Shown here piece after piece: positions 44,413 through 56,644 of a stretch of DNA of 64,000 nt. The notes below the pieces were generated by a model. That model was given only the letters and a program-made list of their open reading frames with translations. It ran no database searches and was not told the DNA's origin. Numbering within the stretch: the stretch's first letter is position 1; every line of letters begins with the position of its first letter. The position numbers were made by a program, and so were the translations under genes. Source of the stretch: Latrodectus hesperus (taxonomy: Eukaryota; Arthropoda; Arachnida; Araneae; Theridiidae); contig CM075853.1 of assembly GCA_037975125.1 (NCBI GenBank), forward strand, positions 48,986,458 through 49,050,457. The letters run 5' to 3'.

Positions 44413-44811
44413 TGTTGTTGTTTATGACACTTGGACAAGCCAAGCTCGCTATGCCTTTGGCAATGCGAATTAAGTCAGTAGGGAGCGTCTTTCGTTTGGA
44501 TCAAAGCACCACGAAGGTGAAAGTAAGATTTTGCTCTTTTTTTTAAGGTGCTTCGTAATTTTGAACCACGGACAGGTGACGAGGCCCCACCTGAGCTGGC
44601 ACCCTCCTCTCCACATCCACGCCACACCAGCGGAAGGACTTTGGACGTCACATATTAACGCGGACACGTCCCCAACCCACGGAGTTCCAGCAACCCAGTG
44701 AAGGAGAGTACGCCGTGGTCACCCTCCCAACCACTGCCCGCGGCAAATGATGCTTCACTTTGCTGAGCTTACGGGAAGCGGCGTGAAGCTACTGAGCCAT
44801 TGGAGCTCTGC
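44413..44811 (-). mobile_element. SINE family C, full-length copy inside the LINE
   Basis: On the - strand the head is AATGGCTCAGTAGC (box A-like). The body is unusually GC-rich (GGGCAGTGGTTGGGAGGGTG, TGGGGACGTGTCCGCGTTAA), and the tail is AAACAACAACAAC. It is flanked by an exact 11-bp duplication GTAAGATTTGT (44402-44412 and 44812-44822). At 399 bp it is long for a SINE. I found no good box B, so a tRNA origin is weaker than for families A and B. Confidence 0.82.
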
Positions 44812-44822
44812 GTAAGATTTGT

Positions 44823-45075
44823 AAGAATTCAATGAATGAAATTCGTTAGACATATCCGTAAAACGCTGCTCTCCGTTTAGACTTATATAGTATTCAGTTA
44901 CAAAGTTATTGGAACCAGAGCAAGGCCCAAATTAAGGTGGACAAACTGTATTACTCATGACTTTCAAATCTTGAAGATAAAGAATTGGCAAACCATCGCT
45001 GAGAGAAGAGTGGAAAGAAAGCCAGCTTTTGAGAAGATTTTTGCCCATACTGGACTTTCTTGCCAATAGAAAAAG
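44823..45075 (+). pseudogene. LINE C-terminal remnant
   Basis: Continues the LINE frame after the SINE: RWTNCITHDFQ-like and LEDKELANHR...EKSGKKASF, ending near a lysine-rich stop. It corresponds to the C-terminal 'W..VA..R..WR..L' tail of this LINE class. Element end near 45075. Confidence 0.7.
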
Positions 45076-48000
45076 AATAAGTATGTTTACCATATTTGCA
45101 GTTTAGGTTTTATTCAAAAATGTTTTTTATTTGTCTTACATTCACTTTCTCAAAATTAATTTAATTATTAAAATTTTGTATTAACATAAATAGTTTAATT
45201 TTTACAAATTTATTTTTTCCTCGTTATTAAATAATATTTTTTTCCTTTTCTTCTGTGAGTTATCCATTCTAAAATAAAAAATATCCAAAGATTGGCAAAA
45301 ACTTTACGTGACCTTCATTTCATCATTAATATCAACAGGATATAAATTGCAAAAGTGTATTATATTAACAATACCTCTTAATTAAGACTTTTAGTAATTT
45401 TTTCCTTGTTTTCATAAAAAGAGGGAAAAATTGTACGGCATAAAAATCTTCAAATACCATGTTTCATAATATTAATAAGATTTGTACAAAACCGATGATA
45501 AAATAAAGACGAAATGTTTCTCGAATACCTTCATAAAGTTCTTTTTCTCAAGAAATAAGTTGTTATCAGTTTATTATCTCAAAACAATGAATTTTTTATC
45601 TTACAAAATATATGTAAGCACTTCTTTGTTTCAATGCCATATTTTTGATTTTTCTGTAACATTATATATAATCAAATCATTATTCTAAAGATGCTACGAT
45701 CACTTTTTAAGTAGTTATATTATTGAATCCATTTTTTAAAATCTGATATTATTTTATACCTGTGTATAAAACGAAAAATTGTAGTATAAATTAAATACTG
45801 AAACTAAGTTTTTTGTAAAGAAGTATTAAACATTGTAAATTATTTAATAAATTTTTCATTCAAAAAAGGATTTCAAATATCATTTAATACTTTATAAGTT
45901 CAATAAATTAGTATATTTATTTATTTGCAAATGACAGCCAGAAAATTTATTTTTTATTTATTTATTAATTTTTAAAGGAAAAGAGCTAAATTTTTATGTT
46001 GCATTCATAGAATAGGCATTGGGTGCAAAAACTTCATTTGTACTCAATATTTATGTATATTGTAGGATTTTATATATTTTTTCACAATTAAAGCAAATTA
46101 ATGATGATTTTCGTATAAATTATATTCATTAGTTAATGAACACATTTCCAAAATGTTTATTGTTACGAAAAAATAAGAAAACTAAATATTAAAACTGCTC
46201 CACAAATAATTTTTGTCTTTCTTTTTATTCTCAATTATTTAACTTCTTAAAAAGTGGAATGAAAACGAATAAATTTGCAAGCTGCAGTGTGGCTTTTTAT
46301 TATTATGGCAGCAAATATTTGCCTTCATTTCTTCATAGTAAATGCATTTTCTTTTCAAAGATTTTAACTTAGGAAATGAACATTTAGTCGCCAAAAATAT
46401 ATTTTCCCCAAATATAAAATATGTCTTGTTTTTAGTTTTGTGATTGCTTAATTTGCTTTGATTGATAGGTCAAATAATTTCAAAGACTTTTCCTCTCTTC
46501 AGAAATACTTATTTGCAGAACAGTTAAAGAATTATGTGAATTTCAAGGCCGTGCAAATAAACGGTACATATGCTGCAATTTCCTCGTCAACACTTTCGAA
46601 AATTGAGGAATATGAAAGCCTGCAATCATAATCTAAAAGTTCATTTCAACAACTTTGAGATTTTTCAATCGAAAGATGTTTGTTTTGTCTCAATAGATAA
46701 CAAAATAGCTTTTTTTATGTTTTTAAAATTATTTTAAATTGGACAAAACAGTTAATTAGCTGTTGATAATAGATAATATTCATTTTGAATATGACATCCC
46801 TGGATAAATGCACCTGATGCAAATAATTCATAAATTCATTTTTAAAAGCAATAAAATAATAAAAATCAAATCAAAATAGTTTGTATTCACTAGTAATATT
46901 TTGTGCAAATGTATATACTTTAACAAAAAAATACTTTCGATATTTTAACATTTTTGTAATTTTAATCAAATGAAACATTGCACACCTAAAATTCCTACTG
47001 TTTATTAAAATATAAATAGTTTCATAAATATATCTTTTGAGCGTTTTCCATAAACTCAAACAGTCAACTTGTCTTTTAAAAAATGCTTAAAATATATCTT
47101 TGAAAACTATTTTGTATTTTAAGCGATTCCATAGAGTATCTTTTCACACTATAAAACGAATATTTAAAACCAGATAAATATATGCTACCCCATAGAAAAC
47201 AAATAAATTTTTCATATTCAGACCAATATCCATAAAATATTAAAAAATGCATATTATTCAATTTTGCAACATTTGTATAGCAATTTTTAAATATATATAG
47301 TTTTACATTTCCAATTCCTTTTACTAAATAAGCAGTGAAAAAGTTTCATAAGAACGTTCTTCTTATATTTTAAATTCTGAAGAGAAAAAGCATTTTCTCG
47401 AGGAATCCAACAACAGTACATCGTCTGTTTCCCTTCTCATTCAGCTTATTATGGTAATGTTTGGATCAGCAAAATGTGCCGATTTATAAATTACAGTTTT
47501 TAACACTTCTTTCATTTCATTAAAAGATAAAGAAAAGTTTGAAATACAACAGTTACATGCTTACTCAACAAATAATTGTGGGTCCTTGTCTAACTATATC
47601 TCGCTAAAAAATATTGTTGAACGACAAACGAGAACGAAACCAAAAAATAATTTGAAATTGATCAATTTTTTTGAAAAAGATAATTTAACTTTACTGAAAA
47701 GATGGAGAGATTTTGAGAACAGGTAAAAATAAACACATTTGCTTCAATTTCATTTTTATAATTTTTATGATGTGATCAATTTAAAGATTTTTTTTGAAAA
47801 GTATATATATATATATTCTCATGTAATTTGTTTTTATACCATAATACTACATAAAGATTACAAATGAAACACATGATCATAGAAAACTTAATATAATATT
47901 ATAAATATCATATATAAAGTTTACAATGTTTCATCTTTTCATTTTTCCAAATGGGTAAAATAAGGATTTCGATCATTAATTATCACTGCCATCACCATTT

Positions 48001-50090
48001 TAGTAGAAATAAATTTATTTCCGAATTTTTTATATTAGACATATATATTTTTAGAACTATAAAAGTATTCAGCATACTTTAAAACGATAAACATTTTAAA
48101 GAGATATATAAATTTTTTTTTACCAAATGTCAATTAATTATGGGAAATTATAATTTTAAAGAAAATTACCTTCCTAATTTTTTTAAATTAAAATATCATA
48201 TTACTAATTCTCAAAGCAATATTAACTTGGATTTACTTACTTACTTACTACACTGAGCATAAACTTATGTTTACAGACTCATATCTAATCTCCCAAAAAT
48301 ATTTATCATGATAAAAGTGTGCAAAGTTATATAAAAAAATTTGTGCATGATGTACATATATTATAAATTCTTATGCTGCCATCTATTGTCATCGATTAAA
48401 ACTAATATTCATTATTATGAAAGTATTAGGTTGCGGTAATGAGTAATTCTTATTTAAATAAGTAACTTTATTCCTTATGAACTTCTTGTAATATAAATTT
48501 CACTTAAATAGAATCATCTAGTTTCACATGATATTTTACTCAAATTTTGTACATTAGTGTACAAAAATTGAATATAATATATAATATTCAAATTCTTTTA
48601 TAAATTTTAAATAATTCTTTTACACTATTCAAATTTGTTTATAAAATATAAAAGCCTTCTTCAATACTTTACAAGCAGCTTGATTTATTTTACAAACTAA
48701 TTTTTAATTCTAAATAAGCTTATTTATTTCAGATTTATTTGTTCCAATCTATTTCAAAATATAGAGAAAAAGCTTTTAAGTTGCCCCCTTTCGATTATTT
48801 AACATTGTTTTTCTTTTCTTTTTTTCTGTTCTATTATCAGCGTATAAATGGCTTATAACAGCGTGAAATAGCTTGTCGAACCTTGGTTTTGACCTTCATA
48901 AAATGATTCTCGTATTCAAGCAAAAAGCACATCTACAATTTTTTAGTTTCGACTCGAACGAATCAATATCGCAGGGATTTGCTCTAAATGTGTGTAATGC
49001 ATATGTTCCCGAAGCCATTCGATGGTGGTTAAATAGCTTATATCAACGTGCACGTGGTTCGAATCGGTTAAAATTAGCTTAAATAGCCATTGTTTTAGAG
49101 TTCACGAAACAATCAATGTTTTGCTAACAAAACATTCTTCAGTAAATTTTGGATATCAATTCATGTGAGTCAGTGCCATCTATTCATAAATTAAAATAGA
49201 CGTGATGTATTCGAAGGGATCAACAAAACAGTTCCATTATCAAAGTCATTGGTCAGTCATAGTCAAAGTGCGCATGGCTCGGATACATTCGAAATCACTT
49301 CATAACCGCAGTTATAGCTTTCAGGTATCAATTAATGTTTTCTAGAATTATTCTCTGAAAATTTTCAAAAAGAAATAGCTGAATCCACCAATTCATCACT
49401 TAAAGTGAATGACATTTATCGGAAGTCTATGTATGAGTAAATAGATTATCAGCGTTCAAGTATCCAAATTAACGTGGACCAATAAGAAGTATAATAAAGT
49501 GGTGTAAGCATTAAATTTAGAAAATACATTTATTTTCATAAAATTTTTAATTAAACTTTCTGAAGGCTTATATTAAATATTTTTGGAAGAAAATGTATGA
49601 TTTTATTTTATATAATGAGACGCATAATGCATGGGGAAAATATGTTAATTAAATTGCTTATGTTTTTAAGGAAATAATCCTAACAATCACATATGTTTGA
49701 ATGTATCTAAGGAGTACTTTTGGTTTTTATATATAATTTTAAACATAAAATCTTATTTTATAAAACATTCATTGCACTTCAACACTTTCAATAGATAAGC
49801 ATTAGTAAAGCTGAATTTAGCCTTTTCCTGCCATCAGCTTAAATTATTTGTCGCTATGTGAAACCAGGATTAAATAAAAAAGAAAGTATAAAATAAAAAC
49901 AAGTAAAAATGTTTACAGTCAATTTTTTACTTAAGTCAACCAAGAAAGACATTATTCACATATAGAAAAATGTTATTCATATATAAAATTAAACTTAATC
50001 AAGTTAATTAATGAATTAATATTTGAAAAAACTTTATTAATTTCAAGTTTCATCCACTACAAGCTTAAAAAAATGTATTTAGACTTGAAT
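45076..50090. other. AT-rich gene-poor stretch
   Basis: Almost no structure is visible apart from one possible exon (46503-46631) and a somewhat GC-richer, unrecognised zone at 48840-49500. The zone contains a 69-codon + frame (48873-49082) with plausible composition (AYVPEAIRWWLNSLYQRARG) but no recognised domain or splice support. Confidence 0.5.
46503..46631 (+). CDS. Candidate terminal exon, unrecognised
   Basis: A good acceptor (TTTTCCTCTCTTCAG, AG at 46501-46502) is followed by a 42-codon open frame, KYLFAEQLKNYVNFKAVQIN... to ...KIEEYESLQS, then TAA (46629-46631). Codon choice is less AT-biased than the surroundings. No upstream partner exon was found, and the peptide matches nothing I know. 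It could equally be a transposon scrap. Confidence 0.25.
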   Translation, partial: KYLFAEQLKNYVNFKAVQINGTYAAISSSTLSKIEEYESLQS

Positions 50091-50091
50091 G

Positions 50092-50141
50092 GACACACAC
50101 ACACACACACCCATGGACACACACACACACACACACACACA
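50092..50141. repeat. (CA)n microsatellite
   Basis: Two CA runs separated by CCATGGA. The reading frames through it are artefacts. Confidence 0.95.
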
Positions 50142-50333
50142 GGTTGGTCTAAGCTGGCAAGTGCGCTCTATGTGTTTTCACCGCCAATCCGAGGACCCAA
50201 ATTATATACTAAACTTACAGGAATATTTTTACAAAATTTATTATTATGGTTTAAAATGTGATTTTAACAATCGTGTGACATAAATTATTTCAATATTTTT
50301 ATTTTTTCAAATATGTGTTTTCTCAAGGTAAGC

Positions 50334-50576
50334 GAGGACCTATGATACACACCTGTTACTGAGAACCTATGATACATACCTGTTACTGAGAACCTTTCAT
50401 ACACACTTGTTACCGAGGACCTCTCGTACACACTTGTAAGTGCGGACCTTTCATACACACCTATAAGTGCGGTCCTTTCATACACACCTGTAAATGAGGA
50501 CCTTTCATACACACCTCCAACCACGGACTTCTCATACATACCTGCAAACGTGGATCTCACAAACACATATGCAAAT
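50334..50576. repeat. 27-bp minisatellite, nine units
   Basis: Nine consecutive 27-bp units starting at 50334, 50361, 50388, 50415, 50442, 50469, 50496, 50523 and 50550. The core is GACCT(T/A)T(C/G)ATACACACCTGT. Because 27 is a multiple of 3, the - strand frame from 50566 stays open through the array as 9-residue repeats of the form VYERSSVTG. Units differ at many positions, yet no - strand unit from the first Met on carries a stop. I see no promoter, signal peptide or splice site to support translation. Confidence 0.92.
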
Positions 50577-50579
50577 TAG

Positions 50580-51344
50580 GATAATATATGCATTCTTTTA
50601 AAAGATAATATTATGTTGTAATCTGTATCTTAAGATAGATTTACTTGTTTCATCAATTTAGCATAAAACTTTGTTTTAAAATCCTACAGAGAGAATCTCA
50701 AAAGAAAACGATATATTTTTCCACACAAAATGCAAGAGGTCAATAAAAACAATGCTTTAACGAGAATTTATTCATCATGTATAAAAAGTGCAAGGATGAT
50801 ATGACTGAAAATTATAATATTTCTACCATTGAATAATATTTTAAGAAAAGTTTTTTTATTTTTATTATTTATTATTTATTTTTATTTTTATTTATTTTTT
50901 TTTAAATCCTGATTGTGTTCCTGAAAGAGTTAATGAACACTTGGAAGGATTTTTTTACTAAGCAGTAAAGTAATTTATCATTGGAAAATATTTTATGTGG
51001 ATACATGTTTTCGCTCCCAACTAATATTTTTCAGCAATAAAAAATAAGTTTTATTAAATTCCAAAAAAAAAAAAAAATCATTTAAATATTTTATAGATAT
51101 TTTTTTATATTTGCTTTTTAAAAAATAAATATTTCTAATACAACTTTTAGTTTAAATATTTAAGATGAAATTTATTAGTATTTTTTGAAATCATAATAAG
51201 CATAATTATTAATTCAATCTCTTGAAGAATGAGTAATTTTAATGTTTAACATTAAAATTATGAAAGAAAGAGTGTAAAATGTCATTCAGTATATATTGGT
51301 TTTATAATAATTAGTATCTAAATAACTAATTATAATTAGATCAA
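50580..51344. other. AT-rich, nothing recognised
   Basis: Low-complexity T/A runs (for example 50860-50910) and no gene. Confidence 0.5.
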
Positions 51345-51725
51345 TTAAATAATTTTAAATATTGTTGACTAAATTAATAGATATATTCAAAAAATGTATT
51401 TTCATAGGCATAAATTAATTAACAAGAAAGAAATTTTTACCAAATTTCTACAATGATAACTTTAAATTAATGTTATCAGTTGTTAGAGCTATTTTTTATT
51501 TACCATACTGAAAAAGCTGATTTCTCGTATTGTCATGTCATGTCACGTATATACATGTCACTTAAAATTGTATTTCTTTGATAAATATTAGAATTTATTT
51601 GTAAAAATTTATTTTGAATATTTTATTTTGAAGCATTAATTTACGTTGTAACTTTAATAAAAGCTTTTTTTTTTAAAAAAAAAAGAGCATTTTTCAAACA
51701 CTTAAAAGAATACCTTTAGAAATAT
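51345..51725. repeat. Diverged repeat, copy 1
   Basis: The block 51345-51501 (including TAAATTAATTAACAAGAAAG and CAAATTTCTACAATGATAAC) recurs at 56645-56801 with roughly one difference every ten bases or fewer. A second, weaker similarity (51630-51725 with 57325-57410) extends the relationship. Both are on the same strand. No transposon termini were found. Confidence 0.8.
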
Positions 51726-51779
51726 TTTTTTTTCTTTAAGAAAAATGTTTTACTTCCTTATGAAAATAAATGTACTAAC

Positions 51780-51995
51780 GCCATGAGTACTTTTGTATTC
51801 AACACCAGAAAGGGTGCTTTCTGTTTCCCACTACCTGTTTCGTTAATCAGTAGCTACATAAAATTACCCCTCGAAGTTTCTGAGTACGGGCGGAGGAAGA
51901 AAAGAAATGGTCACCGAAAATGACACCGGAATCCCCCTTTGACGACCTTATCAGGCATTGAGGGAGAATATATTTCCCCTCTTCCGCTGATATAG
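51780..51995. promoter_or_regulatory. GC-richer island, possible regulatory element
   Basis: Stands out from very AT-rich surroundings and contains CTTATCAGG (GATA-type) near 51948 and GGTGCTTTCTGTTTCCC near 51812. The - strand frame here (51847-52035) has no recognisable product. Function is unknown; conservation would be the test. Confidence 0.25.
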
Positions 51996-52039
51996 AAGAA
52001 AACATACATTTCAGAGTACGGTTTTTAAAAATCATAATA

Positions 52040-54200
52040 ATAATTTTATTATTAATCCTAATAAAAAGTTATGCATTGCCTCGCACACACATTGAATGAT
52101 TTTGGGGTTTTTTTTTTGTTTCATTAAATGGTCAAAAATATCATGAATGTTTAAATATAAAATTGAAAACATGAATTAATAAAAATGTATGTATCTATCA
52201 TTTCAATTGCCTGTATAAAAGAGCGTGAGCTTTGTAAATTTCGTTTTAATAATATTCAGTTAGTTTATTAAGATTGAAGTTCACACATTTATTAGTTTTT
52301 CAATAGCGTTTCAAAACGTGAGTCAATAGCAAACAGCCTTTATGTGAACTCCTGACTTAATTAGTTCTTATTCTGTCAGCAAAAATCAAAAGTTTTTAAA
52401 GCTAATAACCTATCATGATATAGTTTAAAGGTGTCAAGTTGTAATTTTTTTATTTTCCTCATCTTTACATAGATAAAATATTCCTTTCCATTTTCATGAT
52501 TTCAATATTTTTTGACGTTATTTTAAGTATATATATCCTGATTTTTAACTTCTATATTTTGTTAAATAGCTCTTTTTAATTCCAATTACTTAATGTATTT
52601 CGTAATTAAACTGAGATTTCTTTTTTACTTTAAATAAACTTCAAGTTATTTTCTACAAGTAATAATCTATTCTTTAAATTACTTATTGAATTTTAGATAT
52701 GGAATATCAGCGTTACATCTGCTTGCATCTGATTCCTTCAAAAACTACTTATAATATTTTCCTTTTCATTTGTTCGTGTTCTCTAAGGAAATCAAATATT
52801 TAAAATTGATAATCAAAGATTAGGGAGAGTGTTGCAAAAAGGTTTTAATGTAAAAGAGCTTAATATAGTTGATTCGAAAATACCTCTGTATTATACAGTA
52901 ATAAAATGCTTAATAAAGTTCTTCCTACTGGTTTATAAGTATAGAGGTACACTGAACGTCTATTTGACGGATCTAAAGTATGCCTCTCAAAGTTATTTAT
53001 AGAAAAGAAAGAAGTCTATTTGAAGTATGCAAAATATGTAGTAATCGGGATGCGCAAGATGTCCAAATCGAAACGTTCGGATTTTAAATGGATGTACTAC
53101 ATTTTTTACTTAATCCATAAAGAAGATTTATACAAAAAGGGAAATAAAAAAATTCTACTTATAGTATCATACTATTTCTATGTAAGTCGCAACAGTGATA
53201 AGGAAGATGTTTAATGGATACTCCATATTACTTTTAGAGCAACTAAGAATCCACATAAAATAAAATTTCTCAATTATAACTGAACCCCAAACGGTTATTT
53301 TTGCATGAACGAAAACCGGAATTCATATATTTTATTTTAATTTAAGAGGAAAGAAAAAATACAGTTTGAAGTCTTGATTCAAAAAGATTTTCAACTTCAA
53401 CTTTTTACATAATAAAGATAAGGGGCTTATTTATTGTGGCCAGTATGAGGCTTTCTAATTGAGGCATTAGAAGTCCTTTTCCTTGTCTTGGAAGTCTTAG
53501 AAGTCCTTTACTATTATTACTTTCTTTTAATGCCAAAATCTCATCTAATGTTTTCTCATTCTTAATATTTTACTATTTTCATATCTTTCTTATCAAAAGT
53601 ATGGCATTTGCTTTACACTTAACAGCACAACTTTTTTAGACAAATCTCGCGTACATAAAATGAATACTCAAAAATAACTTTCATATATATAAAAGTGAAT
53701 CTTACAACTTTTATATTTACATTGTTATATCCTCCGTTTTTTTATAAAAGTATTTTGTTTTCCGACTGAATTCTTCCAAAATAGAAGTCTTTAAAATAAC
53801 CTCACAAAATTTAAATATATTCTTAAAAAACAAAATGTTAAAATATTTTTTAAATAACAAAATAAAAATATCTATAAGACTACCAATATTACACATATGG
53901 GTTGTATCTCAGTTCATTATATTTTTTACATTTTCTTCAATAAAGTAAATAAATGTCTAGATGTTTGTAGAAGTATATATATATATATATATACATGTAA
54001 TCTCATATAACTTACAAAATAATTTGAAAGAGGACTGACTTTGTTTTAAAATACTGTGTTATTCTCATGAACATGTTTTCTTTCTTATATTTTTGATTTT
54101 TTTTAATAAAAAATATTACTTTTGTAAAAATCTATATTGAATTAATTTCCTCTAATTTTGGGTATAATTTTTGGTATTCAGGTTTCAGTATCAGAGTCAG
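52040..54200. other. AT-rich, nothing recognised
   Basis: No supported gene. The + frame at 53020-53214 (Lys/Tyr-rich) is unrecognised and lacks splice support. There is a short TA run at 53976-53993. Confidence 0.5.
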
Positions 54201-54218
54201 TAATATATTTGATCGGGG

Positions 54219-54221
<3 letters not shown>

Positions 54222-54304
<83 letters not shown>
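54222..54304. repeat. (TA)n microsatellite
   Basis: About 83 bp of uninterrupted TA. Confidence 0.97.
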
Positions 54305-54307
<3 letters not shown>

Positions 54308-54454
54308 GAACAATTTATAGTAATTCAATCCTAAAATCTACTTTTAAATGATAATAACGAATTTAAAGTTAAAATACATATAGCCATTTTCTCAATCCAA
54401 ACGGCAGGAATCTAACATGCACTATTTACAGAAACCATTTCTGCTATTCATATA

Positions 54455-54570
54455 CATATGCCCTTTTAGTGAGAAAAGGTTCCTTTCTCGACAAGGAAGC
54501 TGTTTCCCGCTCTGTCACGAAACAGCGGGATTCTTATGGGGAGAAGATTTTCCAAGAATTTCCCCTGTCT
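54455..54570. promoter_or_regulatory. GC-richer island, possible regulatory element
   Basis: Contains TCCCGCT...AGCGGGA as a short inverted pair (54507-54531), flanked by GGAAGCTGTTT and GGGGAGAAGA. No reading frame. It is similar in character to the islands at 51780, 55890, 59940, 61190 and 63370. Confidence 0.25.
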
Positions 54571-54907
54571 TAAGTTACCGTCATGTAAGATGAAAATCAG
54601 TTAAGTTTGGCCTTAAAAATATTGGCGTTGTACCGTAATATATATGGTATAGTTAGAGTTGTGGTCAGAGCTTGATTTGCAGAAATAAAAGAGAATTTGA
54701 ATTAAAATTAAAAATTCTAATATGTACGCGTTATTCTCATGCTAAAGATCAACAATCATAAAGCTGGCTTAAAAAATAATAATTTTTTGAATACTGTGAA
54801 AAATTCTAAAGAAATTACGAATAGACTTTCTTTTGAAATTGTTCGACAATTGCTAAGGTTAGCTGAATTACATATAATCGTTCCAACTCAAAGAATTTTT
54901 TCTTAGT

Positions 54908-54909
<2 letters not shown>

Positions 54910-54938
<29 letters not shown>
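54910..54938. repeat. Poly(A) tract
   Basis: 29 consecutive A. No retroposon body was recognised upstream. Confidence 0.95.
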
Positions 54939-54989
54939 GCAAATTTTGCTAATTATATTCAATAGAAATCTTTTAAGCACTGCTATATT

Positions 54990-55880
54990 ATATTATATAT
55001 AGCAGTTTATAACGTCACACTAAAGTAGGAACAGTAAAAATCTGTATTTTCTGAAAAATAGGTTTTTTTGCTGAAAAAATTGTTGTGATATTTTGCTTAC
55101 AAATCTGTTATTCTTGGAATGAGCAATTTTTTTTTTAATATTCTTTTATTTGAGAAAATTTAAAATACGTTTTTTTCTATGACACATATAGTGCTGATAT
55201 TTGTAAAAATTTTGTTCAGTAATTGTTTTTAGATTATATATTCTGGTTTCTCTCCGAAAATGATAATTTTAATGCTGCTGTTATATGCAGCTCAACGATG
55301 AATGGCAAAAATTCTTCTACATTACAGTGGCACAATAATGATATTTATCTCTTATATTAAGTTGTTAATGAAGGTGGCTGACTTATAAATAAAGAAAATG
55401 AAATTAACAACTCTTTAAGTGGCTTGTCTATTTTTTTCACTCACATTTAATAATTGACATATTTTTTGTGAAAATATAAGAAAACTCTCAAAGCATTTAG
55501 GAGATATTTATCATTTTGTAATAAATTTAAATATAAGGTATATTATATTGTCTTTTCCAAATCTGCAGTAATTAAAATTTCTTGAAATCTAACATGTTAA
55601 AAAAAGATTTCAATTTATTTGATGTTCCTTTTCAAAGAAATCACAAGTAGCAATTTTTTACAGATATGTATATGTGTATCCTTGGACCAAATATTATTTA
55701 ATAAGAAATTTTATTGCACTTATTTAGGATAGATATATATTACCATAAGTTTCATATATTGCATAAATATATGCTTGATAGGTTTAATACTATAAAATAA
55801 TTTTACTATTTAGATAAAATTAAGAATTAGAGTATCAAAATTATTTATTCAGCTTATTTCATGCGTGAATCAGTAGAGTC
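54990..55880. other. AT-rich, nothing recognised
   Basis: Includes the small palindrome CTGCTATA...TATAGCAG near 54982-55007. No gene was seen. Confidence 0.5.
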
Positions 55881-55884
55881 CGTA

Positions 55885-56065
55885 TTTTGCTAATATTCTA
55901 TGCAAAAGATTTCCACTAGTAATCAGCAAAACGAATGGACACTTCCTGTTTGTGAATGACTCAGAAACAGTACGCCGGAAAAAGGGACCACTCGTGATTT
56001 AGTTCCCACGGGTTTCCTCAGAAATGAATTGTCCAAAATGTGGTCAGTTTACTTCCTGCCAAACA
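55885..56065. promoter_or_regulatory. GC-richer island with paired ETS-type sites
   Basis: Contains ACTTCCTG twice (55941-55948 and 56051-56058), the core of an ETS-family binding site, in otherwise AT-rich DNA with no reading frame. A third ACTTCCTG, on the opposite strand, is in the island at 63456-63463. Regulatory function is inference. Confidence 0.3.
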
Positions 56066-56644
56066 GCAAGAGAAAGAAAATTTCAAACTAAAATAACTGG
56101 GGTCATACATTCGAGTACTCAAACTTCTGTGGGCTCTTGATTCAAATATAATTGCTGCTTTTTATATACAAAAATCGTCAATTCTAAAAAACTATCACCA
56201 TAAAAGATTTTGGGGAAAAATATAAATGTCGGTCTTTTAATGGAAAGCGTATTTGCATATTTAAGTTTTATATATTTAACAAAGAAGAACAAACAACTCA
56301 AAACTTGATAAAGATTTTGACAGCTAATGATTTTTTTAAAAAATATTAAAAACATATTTAATCGGGAGTTTTAAAACTCACTTTATTGGTTTAATAATAA
56401 TATTCTAATAATTAGATATTTGAAGTGAAATATTTTATTACATTAACATTTTTTACGCACATAAATTTTTTTGTAACTTTTCCCCTTCAGTGAAACATAA
56501 ATGCTTCGAAATATACATGTGTAGAAATGCTAAATTGAATTAAAGAATATTGAAAAGAAAGTAACTTTATAAACATAATAGAGTTAAATTTGTTTTTTAG
56601 TCTATCATTAGAAAATAAAAATATGGATCCAATTTTGCTTACAG

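Larger units (their letters stand above)
36735..45075 (+). mobile_element. APE-type LINE copy fragmented by four later insertions
   Basis: One degenerate non-LTR element whose endonuclease part (36738-37970) and reverse transcriptase part (42622-45070) are collinear on the + strand. It was cut by a solo LTR (37221-37500), a Gypsy element (38123-42617, itself carrying a SINE) and a SINE (44413-44811). Sequence on both sides of the Gypsy joins cleanly (GAAGACCT / CTTTAAGTATAC) when the element and one ACCT are removed. The endonuclease resembles the 'craniofacial development protein 2-like' class often annotated in arthropods, probably RTE-related; clade assignment is uncertain. The 5' end is truncated. 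Confidence 0.82.

Noticed and set aside
50334..50576. CRISPR array
   Set aside because: The 27-bp units are contiguous and mutually similar; there are no unique spacers. The context is eukaryotic.
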